From Ruminococcus flavefaciens (lineage in GTDB: Bacteria; Bacillota; Clostridia; Oscillospirales; Ruminococcaceae): a stretch of DNA of 17,033 nt. The stretch spans positions 3,934 to 20,966 of the forward strand of contig DFJW01000097.1 of the NCBI GenBank assembly GCA_002373775.1, in the 5' to 3' direction. Below, one piece after another: positions 1-6,083 of this stretch. Under the pieces are notes generated by a model. It saw only the letters and a list, made by a program, of their open reading frames with translations, searched no databases and was not told the DNA's origin. The stretch's first letter is position 1; each line of letters opens with the position of its first letter. The position numbers were made by a program, and so were the translations under genes.

Positions 1-673
1 CGATCTTGTACATCATTCCCTCCATTTCAGCGAAGCTCATAACGCCGGTAACAACTTCGCTTCTTATCATGAAAGGCGGGATATAGTATGTGAATCCCTT
101 GTCGATCATGAAATCACGGGCATAGGAAAGGATACATGACTGGAGCTGAGCGATGTCGCCGCAGAGGTAATAGAAACCGTTTCCGCTGGTCTTTCTTGCG
201 CTGTCGAGGTCAATTCCGTTGACCTTCTCCATGATGTCAACGTGGTAGGGAACTTCGAAATCCGGCACAGCAGGCTCGCCGAAACGCTCTATCTCAACGT
301 TCTCGCTGTCGTCCTTGCCTATCGGCACGCTCTCGTCGATTATGTTCGGGATAACGAGCATGATCTTGCGGATGTCAGCCTCGGTCTGGACTTCCAGCTG
401 CTCCATTTCTTCCAGCTTCCTGCCCAGTTCAGCCACTTCAGCCTTGACCTTTTCAGCCTCGTCCTTCTGACCTTTAGCCATGAGGCCGCCGATCTCCTTG
501 CTCTTTACCTTGCGCTGATTGCGGAGGCTGTCGCACTCCACCTTGGTCTCACGGAATTTCTTGTCCAGTTCGATGACCTGGTCGACCAATTTCAGTTTCT
601 CGTCCTGAAACTTCTTCTTTATGTTCTCCTTTACGAGTTCGGGATTTGTTCTGATAAGTTTGATGTCGATCAT
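1..673 (-). CDS. serS: Serine--tRNA ligase, N-terminal part (truncated by window edge)
   Basis: Class II aminoacyl-tRNA synthetase that charges tRNA-Ser (and tRNA-Sec where present) with serine. The visible first 224 residues start MIDIKLIRTNPE, typical of SerRS. They continue into a charged heptad-like stretch (about residues 27-105), which matches the long antiparallel coiled-coil arm that grips the tRNA variable arm. Next comes the start of the catalytic domain, with VIPNII and a GFYYLCGDIAQLQ segment; the class II motifs 2 and 3 lie outside the window. The ATG at 673 has a good AAAGGAG ribosome site about 8 bases upstream. It begins only 13 bp after the parB stop, with no terminator or promoter between, so it is probably cotranscribed with parA-parB. 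Confidence 0.95.
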   Translation of the reverse strand, partial: MIDIKLIRTNPELVKENIKKKFQDEKLKLVDQVIELDKKFRETKVECDSLRNQRKVKSKEIGGLMAKGQKDEAEKVKAEVAELGRKLEEMEQLEVQTEADIRKIMLVIPNIIDESVPIGKDDSENVEIERFGEPAVPDFEVPYHVDIMEKVNGIDLDSARKTSGNGFYYLCGDIAQLQSCILSYARDFMIDKGFTYYIPPFMIRSEVVTGVMSFAEMEGMMYKI

Positions 674-686
674 TTTTCTTACTCCT

Positions 687-1538
687 TTATTCTTCCTTTG
701 CGAGCTTGTCTGCAAGCGCCGCAAGATCTTCTTTATCGTAGAATTCAAGGATGAGCACACCCTTGTTCTTGCCGTAATCAACCTTGACTTTACGTCCCAG
801 GCTCTCCTTCAGTGAAAGCTCCATTTCGACGAAATAATTGTCGATGCGCTTGTCACTGCCCTTGCTGCTGTCGTCTTTTTCCTCAGCGGAACGCTGTGCC
901 GCTCTCTCCACCTGACGCACGGTAAGTCCGTCATTTGCCGCTGTGAGAGCGGTGGCGATGAGCAGGTCCTCGTTCTTGAATCCCAGCAGCGCACGTCCGT
1001 GACCTTCCGATAATTCGCCGTTTTCCAGCATTTTCACAACTCTCTCAGGCAGGGTGAGAAGTCTCACCGCATTTGCGACAGCCGAGCGTGAACGTCCGAC
1101 CATTTTTGCCACTTTATCCTGCGTCATGCCGAACTTTTCGATGAGTTCATTGTAACCCGTCGCCTCTTCAATGGGGTTCAGGTTCTCGCGCTGGAGGTTC
1201 TCGATAATGGCTATCTGCATTGTCTCCTCGTCGGAGAGCTCACGGATATTTACCGGTATCTCATCCAGTCCCAGCATCCTTGCAGCGCGCCAGCGTCTTT
1301 CGCCGGCAACGATCTGATAGCCGCCGGATGATATGGGACGCACAACTATCGGCTGTAATATGCCGTGTTCGCGGATAGAATCAGCCAGTGCCGCTATAGC
1401 CTCGTTGCTGAAATTCTTACGCGGCTGGTCACGGTTCGGCTCGATCTCCGACACTCTCAGCGTCTTTTTGATCTGCACGTCGCTGGTATTATTCTGGAAC
1501 AGGCTGTCAAGCCCTGTATTCAAACCGCCTTTTGCCAT
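687..1538 (-). CDS. parB: Chromosome partitioning protein ParB (Spo0J)
   Basis: CTP-dependent DNA clamp that loads at parS, slides to neighbouring DNA, stimulates ParA and recruits SMC to the origin. The 283-aa protein shows the family order. An N-terminal domain carries the CTP-binding GERRWRA motif (residues 79-85) and ENLQR (113-117). A helix-turn-helix around 138-161 follows (GRSRSAVANAVRLL), then a C-terminal dimerisation region ending LADKLAKEE. At positions reported to separate ParB from Noc specificity it has the ParB-like R151 (in SRS), A157 (after AN) and G179 (in EGH), which fits the four perfect parS sites nearby. It starts 6 bp after the parA stop, and serS follows 13 bp downstream. 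Length and motifs are normal. Confidence 0.96.
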   Translation of the reverse strand: MAKGGLNTGLDSLFQNNTSDVQIKKTLRVSEIEPNRDQPRKNFSNEAIAALADSIREHGILQPIVVRPISSGGYQIVAGERRWRAARMLGLDEIPVNIRELSDEETMQIAIIENLQRENLNPIEEATGYNELIEKFGMTQDKVAKMVGRSRSAVANAVRLLTLPERVVKMLENGELSEGHGRALLGFKNEDLLIATALTAANDGLTVRQVERAAQRSAEEKDDSSKGSDKRIDNYFVEMELSLKESLGRKVKVDYGKNKGVLILEFYDKEDLAALADKLAKEE

Positions 1539-1544
1539 AGCTTA

Positions 1545-2381
1545 TCACCCCTGCGAACTTTCTTTTTTGTCGTTTTTCTTGAATGAGAAGATGCCGCGTC
1601 TCTTCTTTTTCGGCAGCACTCTCTCCTCGCCAAGTATCTCATGGCCGAGCAGTTCGTATGATTCCGCGCCCTTGGAGGACTTATCGTAGTACATTACGGG
1701 TTTCCCGTAGGACGGTGCCTCCGAAAGCCGGACATTTCGCGGAATTTTGGTCTCGAAGACCTTGTCCGGAAAATACTTCTCCACCTCAGCCACGACGTCA
1801 TTTGCCACATTCAGACGGCTGTCGAACATAGTGAAGAGGATGCCTTCGATCTCAATAGCCGGGTTGAAATTTGTCTTCACTATTTTAATAGTGTTGACCA
1901 GCTGTGAGAGTCCCTCCAGCGCATAGAACTCAGCCAGCATGGGAACGATGATCGTGTCACATGCAACGAGACCGTTGATAGTTATAGTTCCGAGAGCCGG
2001 CGGGCAGTCGATGAGGATGTAATCATAGTCGGCTTTGCAGGTCAGAAGCTGCATTTTCAGCCTGTTCACGCGGTTGTCGAAGCCTGCAAGCTCGATCTCC
2101 GCACCTGCGAGACCTTCCGTCGCCGGGACGATTGAAACGTTCTCGAAACCAGTATCCAGAACAGCCTCCTGAAGCCGTTTTTTGCCCGTAATTACGTCAT
2201 ATGTGGAGGCAGTGACCTCCATTTTCTTTATGCCAAATCCGGTGGTAGTATTGCCCTGTGGATCAGAATCCACGCAAAGCACTTTGAAGCCGCGTGAACC
2301 GAGGTAAGCGGACAGATTTATGACAGTGGTTGACTTGCCGACGCCGCCCTTCTGGTTCGCAACAGCGATAATTTTGCCCAT
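1545..2381 (-). CDS. parA: Chromosome partitioning ATPase ParA (Soj)
   Basis: Walker-type ATPase that binds DNA non-specifically as an ATP dimer. It drives origin segregation with ParB and, in Bacillus, controls DnaA. The deviant Walker A KGGVGKST is at residues 11-18, VDSDPQGN at 37-44, and the Walker B region reads LIDCPPALG. The tail is very basic (KKKRRGIFSFKKNDKK) and could add DNA contact. I place the start at the ATG at 2381 (278 aa). It has an AGGAAAGGAAG ribosome site and the family-typical MGKIIAVANQKGG beginning. An in-frame TTG at 2408 lies upstream of the expected transcription start, because the -10 box is at 2411-2416, so it cannot be the main start. parB follows 6 bp downstream. 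Confidence 0.96.
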   Translation of the reverse strand: MGKIIAVANQKGGVGKSTTVINLSAYLGSRGFKVLCVDSDPQGNTTTGFGIKKMEVTASTYDVITGKKRLQEAVLDTGFENVSIVPATEGLAGAEIELAGFDNRVNRLKMQLLTCKADYDYILIDCPPALGTITINGLVACDTIIVPMLAEFYALEGLSQLVNTIKIVKTNFNPAIEIEGILFTMFDSRLNVANDVVAEVEKYFPDKVFETKIPRNVRLSEAPSYGKPVMYYDKSSKGAESYELLGHEILGEERVLPKKKRRGIFSFKKNDKKESSQG

Positions 2382-2410
2382 AGGATCTTCCTTTCCTGAG
2401 TTATACAACT

Positions 2411-2439
2411 ATTATAGCACCTTTTGGAGCAAATGTAAA
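2411..2439 (-). promoter_or_regulatory. parA(-parB-serS) sigma-A-type promoter
   Basis: On the minus strand: TTTACA (2434-2439), 17-bp spacer, TATAAT (2411-2416), with a TGC just before the -10 giving an extended -10. The expected transcript start is near 2404, leaving a leader of about 23 nt before the parA ATG. The parS site at 2478-2493 lies 38 bp upstream of the -35 box, so ParB loading could influence this promoter (inference). Confidence 0.85.
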
Positions 2440-2477
2440 TACGAAAACGGCTTTTTTAGCCATGAAAAACAAAAAAA

Positions 2478-2493
2478 TGTTTCACGTGAAACA
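2478..2493. other. parS: parS centromere site 1
   Basis: Perfect TGTTTCACGTGAAACA, the palindromic ParB-loading sequence conserved across bacteria. It is intergenic between noc and parA and lies 37 bp (centre to centre) from parS site 2. It directly abuts an A7 run (T7 on the minus strand). Confidence 0.97.
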
Positions 2494-2514
2494 CAAAACA
2501 GCCTCTCAGCCCAT

Positions 2515-2530
2515 TGTTTCACGTGAAACA
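2515..2530. other. parS: parS centromere site 2
   Basis: Perfect 16-bp TGTTTCACGTGAAACA palindrome, 3 bp past the noc stop codon. It pairs with site 1 in the putative terminator described at 2471-2530. Confidence 0.97.
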
Positions 2531-2533
2531 TTC

Positions 2534-3352
2534 TCACGCTTTCTTCTGAATTGGTATCCTTACGCGGTATTCTATGTAGTCATCGCTCTGAATTTTCCGC
2601 GAATCTGCGGCAATTCCGCAGGATTGCATGGTCTCCACCGCCTTGTTGATGGTGTTGACGAAGAGTTTCACGTTCTGAAACACCTTCGAACGCTGCTTAT
2701 AACTTGCACGTTCGTTCTGCCTGCCGATGTAGTCCTCCACCAGATGCTCAGTCCGTTCCACATTCAGCTCATTGCTGACCACTTTTTCGAGGATGCACAT
2801 TCTCTCCTCGGGACTTGCCAGCCGGAGAAGTGCCCGGGCGTGACGCTCACTGAGTCCGTTTTCGGTAATGATTTCCCGTTCATCAGCGGTCAGACGCAGC
2901 AAACGGAGTTTGTTAGCAATGGTACTCTGCGCCCTGCCAAGCTTTGCGGCGACTTCTTCCTGCGTCATACCGTATAGACGAATCAGCTTTTCGATAGCAG
3001 CAGCCTCATCAAAAAACGAAAGATCCTGCCGCTGGATGTTCTCGACAAGAGCGAGAATCGCTGAATGCCTGTCGCTGACCTGATGAACAATGCAGGGGAC
3101 CACAGTAAGTCCGCATATCATCGCCGCCCGCAGACGCCGTTCACCGGCGATTAGCTCGTATTTATCGCCGTTTTTCCGCACAGAAAGCGGCTGCAAAATA
3201 CCATGCTGAGCAATGGATTGAGCGAGAATTGCGAGGTCATTGTCCGAAAATGCAGTCCTCGGCTGGCTCCTGTTGGCTGAGATCCGGCTGACTTCTATCT
3301 CGATTACCTTATTTACCGGCTTTTCTTTTGTAAAATTCAGAAATCCTGACAT
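2534..3352 (-). CDS. noc: Nucleoid occlusion protein Noc (ParB paralogue)
   Basis: ParB-family CTPase that in Bacillus binds its own sites (NBS), coats DNA, associates with the membrane and keeps FtsZ rings off the nucleoid. The 272-aa protein has GERRLRA (70-76), ENIQR (104-108) and a helix-turn-helix at about 129-152. The recognition sequence GRAQSTIANKLRLL is close to B. subtilis Noc. Residues Q142, K148 and R170 are those reported to convert ParB to Noc specificity. The N-terminal MSGFLNFTKEK could be a short amphipathic membrane anchor as in Bacillus Noc (inference). The ATG at 3352 has an AAAGGAG site 8 bases upstream. An in-frame TTG at 3382 overlaps the -10 box and is rejected. It lies between rsmG and parA exactly as in Bacillus. 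A ParB duplicate without Noc function is the alternative. Confidence 0.88.
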   Translation of the reverse strand: MSGFLNFTKEKPVNKVIEIEVSRISANRSQPRTAFSDNDLAILAQSIAQHGILQPLSVRKNGDKYELIAGERRLRAAMICGLTVVPCIVHQVSDRHSAILALVENIQRQDLSFFDEAAAIEKLIRLYGMTQEEVAAKLGRAQSTIANKLRLLRLTADEREIITENGLSERHARALLRLASPEERMCILEKVVSNELNVERTEHLVEDYIGRQNERASYKQRSKVFQNVKLFVNTINKAVETMQSCGIAADSRKIQSDDYIEYRVRIPIQKKA

Positions 3353-3381
3353 TTTTAACGCTCCTTTCGTTGTCTGAACCA

Positions 3382-3410
3382 ATTATAGCACCGTCACGAA
3401 AGTAAATCTA
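3382..3410 (-). promoter_or_regulatory. noc promoter with extended -10
   Basis: On the minus strand: TATAAT at 3382-3387, preceded by TGC (extended -10). The -35 at 17-bp spacing (3405-3410, TAGATT) is poor, so the extended -10 probably carries the promoter. It shares the string GGTGCTATAAT with the parA promoter. The leader to the noc ATG would be roughly 23 nt. Confidence 0.75.
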
Positions 3411-3459
3411 CAAAAAAATTTCGGGTAGTTTCGCACATTTCTGCGCGGAAACTACCCGA
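3411..3459 (-). terminator. Terminator of the mnmE-mnmG-rsmG unit
   Basis: A perfect 12-bp stem (3459-3448 with 3432-3421, TCGGGTAGTTTC and its complement) is followed on the minus strand by AATTTTTTTG (3420-3411). It starts 10 bp after the rsmG stop. It is a textbook intrinsic terminator that separates rsmG from the noc promoter. Confidence 0.93.
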
Positions 3460-3469
3460 TAATACGCAA

Positions 3470-4174
3470 TTACAAAGGTTTCTTCTTTATCTGAGCGCTA
3501 TTTCTGGGGTATTTTGGCGGTGTCTGCGATATTTTTTTCACTGCGACGATACGCCGCTGCTCGCCGCCAAGTTCATAGCTGACTGTGTCATCAATAATCC
3601 CACCCAGAAGTTCAACTGCTTTTCTTCCAGATTCAATATCCTCGTTTGGTCCTTTCAAGGCGAGAAAGTGACCACCGGGTGCAACAAAGGGAATGCAGAA
3701 TTCTGAAAGTGTTGACAAATTGGCGACCGCTCTTGCGCAAGATAAGTCAAATTTCTCGCGGAATTCGCCGTTCTTTCCATAATCTTCTGCCCTGCCATGT
3801 ATAAACTGAGCACTGATATCCAGTTTACCACAAAGTTCAGTAAGGAATTTTATTCTCTTATTCAGACTGTCAAGCAGCGTTATATCCAGATCCTCACGGT
3901 AAAGTTTAAGCGGTACCGACGGGAAGCCGGCACCGGTGCCGACGTCGATAATTCGCGCATTTTTGGGAATATTCCAGTGTTTTGCAACAAGGATACTGTC
4001 TATAAAATGCTTCACAAGTATCTCTTCCGGATCAGTGATCGCTGTCAGATTGATGTGCTCGTTGCACTCAACCAGATACTCAGCGTAAGTGTCAAGCTTA
4101 TTGTAGAGTTCTCTGCTTAAAGTAATTCCATACTTTTCAAATTCAGAGCAACATAATTCAAATTCAGGAAGCAT
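3470..4174 (-). CDS. rsmG: 16S rRNA (guanine-N7) methyltransferase RsmG
   Basis: SAM-dependent methyltransferase that makes m7G at G527 (E. coli numbering) of the 530 loop in 16S rRNA; loss gives low-level streptomycin resistance in known species. The 234-aa product carries the hallmark IIDVGTGAGFPSVPLK (75-90), which is the SAM-binding glycine-rich motif. It also has ARAVANLSTLSEFC, a KG loop (LALKGPN), and a typical basic tail ending in KKKPL. The start ATG at 4174 overlaps the mnmG stop by 11 bp and has AAAGGAG within the mnmG end, so the two are translationally coupled. It is the last gene before the terminator at 3411-3459. It is also known as gidB. Confidence 0.96.
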   Translation of the reverse strand: MLPEFELCCSEFEKYGITLSRELYNKLDTYAEYLVECNEHINLTAITDPEEILVKHFIDSILVAKHWNIPKNARIIDVGTGAGFPSVPLKLYREDLDITLLDSLNKRIKFLTELCGKLDISAQFIHGRAEDYGKNGEFREKFDLSCARAVANLSTLSEFCIPFVAPGGHFLALKGPNEDIESGRKAVELLGGIIDDTVSYELGGEQRRIVAVKKISQTPPKYPRNSAQIKKKPL

Positions 4175-6053
4175 TTTCCGCTCCTTTCAGGTTCTTTGCC
4201 CAGACACTCAGCAGTGAGATGTCTGCCGGTGAAACTCCGGAAATTCTTGATGCCTGCCCGATTGAAGCAGGCTGCACCTTATTAAGCTTCTCGATTGCTT
4301 CAAGTCGCAGTCCGTAGACGGTGTGATAGTCGGTATCAGTGGGCAGTACTGTTGACTCAAGCCGGCGCATCTGCTCAATCTGTTCGAGCTGCTTTGAGAT
4401 GTATCCCTCATATTTTATCTGCAACTCCACCTGTTCCGCAACTTCACTGCTCAATTCTGGTCTGTCCGCGTCAAACCGCGCTAAATCGGCATAATTCAGC
4501 TGCGGACGTCTCACCAGATCAGCCATTTTGCAGCCGGTAGACAGCGGAGATGTTTCACGTGAAACAAGATATTCGTTGAGTTCATCAGTAGGAGCGACGT
4601 TGAGATGACGTATCCTGTCGATCTCAGCGTTCACCTGCGCAATTTTCTTCTGAAGCTTTTCCATTCTCTGGTCACTGACGAGACCAATTCTGTGACCGTA
4701 GGGCATTAGTCTCTGGTCTGCGTTGTCCTGACGCAGGATCAGACGATACTCACTGCGCGAGGTCATCATTCTGTACGGATCGCTGCACCCCTTGGTGACC
4801 AGATCATCCACCAGCGTGCCGATATAGGAACTTGCGCGGTCAAGGATAAGCGGCGGTTTTCCGAGGATCTTCAGCGCTGCATTGATGCCCGCAACGAGTC
4901 CCTGAGCGGCTGCTTCTTCGTATCCTGAACTGCCGTTGAACTGTCCTGCACCGTAAAGTCCCCGGAGTTTGCGGAATTCCAGCGTCTGCTCCAGCTGGAC
5001 AGGATCGCAGCAGTCGTATTCGATCGCATATGCAGGTCGCATGATCTCCACATTTTCAAGTCCTTTTATCGTCCGCAGAAACGCAAGCTGTACGTCCTCG
5101 GGCAACGATGAAGACATGCCCTGCAAGTAGTATTCATCGGTAGAAAGTCCCATAGGTTCGACGAATAACTGGTGTCTGGGCTTATCTGAAAATCGCACGA
5201 CTTTGTCCTCAATCGACGGACAGTATCTCGGTCCAACTCCTTCGATCCGTCCGGCATAGAGAGGAGATCTGTCCAGATTAGAAAGGATTATTTCATGTGT
5301 GTCGCTGTTGGTGTAGGTGATGTAGCAGCTGACGATGTTCTCAAAATGCTCGCCGGTATTGTCAAACGAGAACGGAACTATCTCCTCATCCCCGTTCTGG
5401 ACTTCCATTGCGTCAAAGTCGATGCTTCGCTTGTTGACGCGGCAGGGTGTACCTGTCTTGAATCTGCGCAGTTCAATGCCGTTTTCAGCAAGGCTGGCTG
5501 ACAGAAATTTAGCTGGAAGCGCCGCATCCGGTCCGCTTTCATATGAAGCTTCGCCAATGTGTATCTTGCCTTTTAAATAGGTCCCGGTCGCGATTATGAC
5601 CGCTTTTGCCGAGTATTCGGCACCCAGCGAAGTCCGGATGCCGGTGATTTTCCCGTTCTCGGTCAGTATCTCAGCCACTTCGCCCTGCTTGATGTACAGA
5701 TTTTCCTGCCGCTCACAGACCTGTTTCATGTAGTTATGGTACTTCACGCGGTCAGCCTGCACTCTCAGGCTGTGAACTGCCGGACCTTTTCCTCGGTTCA
5801 GCATGCGGCTCTGGATGAAACACTTGTCCGCTGCCTTGCCCATTTCGCCGCCGAGAGCGTCGATCTCCCTGACCAGATGTCCTTTCGCAGTTCCTCCGAT
5901 TGACGGATTACAGGGCATATTTGCTATCTGGTCAAGGGAAATTGTGAACATCGCGGTCCTGCATCCAAGCCTTGCGGACGCCAGTGCAGCTTCCACTCCT
6001 GCGTGGCCTGCGCCTACCACCACAACGTCAAATTCTCCCATTTTATATGTCAT
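4164..6053 (-). CDS. mnmG: tRNA uridine-5-carboxymethylaminomethyl modification enzyme MnmG (GidA)
   Basis: FAD-dependent partner of MnmE that installs (carboxymethyl)aminomethyl groups at U34 of tRNAs reading NNA/NNG codons. The 629-aa length is normal. The Rossmann FAD motif GAGHAG is at residues 14-19, followed by NMPCNPSIGGTAKGHL, and GTYLKGKIHIG and the RFKTGTPCRV block are present. The C-terminal helical domain that docks MnmE runs to the end (QASRISGVSPADISLL). The ATG at 6053 has a GAGG site 7 bases upstream. A parS site (4551-4566) is embedded in the coding sequence as codons 497-501 (VSRET), in a variable part of the protein. It follows mnmE with 30 bp between, nearly all of it a parS site plus the ribosome site, and it overlaps rsmG by 11 bp. 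Confidence 0.97.
   Translation of the reverse strand: MTYKMGEFDVVVVGAGHAGVEAALASARLGCRTAMFTISLDQIANMPCNPSIGGTAKGHLVREIDALGGEMGKAADKCFIQSRMLNRGKGPAVHSLRVQADRVKYHNYMKQVCERQENLYIKQGEVAEILTENGKITGIRTSLGAEYSAKAVIIATGTYLKGKIHIGEASYESGPDAALPAKFLSASLAENGIELRRFKTGTPCRVNKRSIDFDAMEVQNGDEEIVPFSFDNTGEHFENIVSCYITYTNSDTHEIILSNLDRSPLYAGRIEGVGPRYCPSIEDKVVRFSDKPRHQLFVEPMGLSTDEYYLQGMSSSLPEDVQLAFLRTIKGLENVEIMRPAYAIEYDCCDPVQLEQTLEFRKLRGLYGAGQFNGSSGYEEAAAQGLVAGINAALKILGKPPLILDRASSYIGTLVDDLVTKGCSDPYRMMTSRSEYRLILRQDNADQRLMPYGHRIGLVSDQRMEKLQKKIAQVNAEIDRIRHLNVAPTDELNEYLVSRETSPLSTGCKMADLVRRPQLNYADLARFDADRPELSSEVAEQVELQIKYEGYISKQLEQIEQMRRLESTVLPTDTDYHTVYGLRLEAIEKLNKVQPASIGQASRISGVSPADISLLSVWAKNLKGAENAS
4551..4566. other. 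parS: parS centromere site 3, inside mnmG
   Basis: Perfect TGTTTCACGTGAAACA within the mnmG coding sequence. Apart from its first base it is read as GTT TCA CGT GAA ACA, Val-Ser-Arg-Glu-Thr, at residues 497-501. The embedding resembles the parS inside spo0J in B. subtilis. Confidence 0.97.
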
Positions 6054-6067
6054 ACGATTACCTCATT

Positions 6068-6083
6068 TGTTTCACGTGAAACA
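6068..6083. other. parS: parS centromere site 4, between mnmE and mnmG
   Basis: Perfect TGTTTCACGTGAAACA starting at the base after the mnmE stop codon and ending a few bases before the mnmG GAGG ribosome site. It fills most of the 30-bp spacer. Confidence 0.97.

Larger units (their letters stand above)
2471..2530 (-). terminator. Putative noc terminator formed by two parS copies
   Basis: In the noc mRNA direction the stop codon is followed after 3 nt by one parS 16-mer (2530-2515). A 21-nt loop, the second parS 16-mer (2493-2478) and then seven Ts (2477-2471), a G and five Ts follow. Because parS is its own reverse complement, the two copies can pair as a perfect 16-bp stem with the 21-nt loop, directly followed by the U tract. 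That is the layout of an intrinsic terminator. The alternative fold, each parS as its own 6-bp hairpin with an ACGT loop, is weaker. No other good terminator lies between noc and the parA promoter. Termination activity is inferred. Confidence 0.6.

Noticed and set aside
242..754. 170-aa plus-strand open frame opposite serS and the parB end
   Set aside because: It lies antisense to clearly conserved serS/parB, has no ribosome site, and its Leu/His/Asp-rich composition is typical of a shadow frame.
2462..2977. 171-aa plus-strand open frame crossing both parS sites and the noc 3' end
   Set aside because: Antisense to noc; the parS repeats are simply translated in it and no family resemblance is seen.
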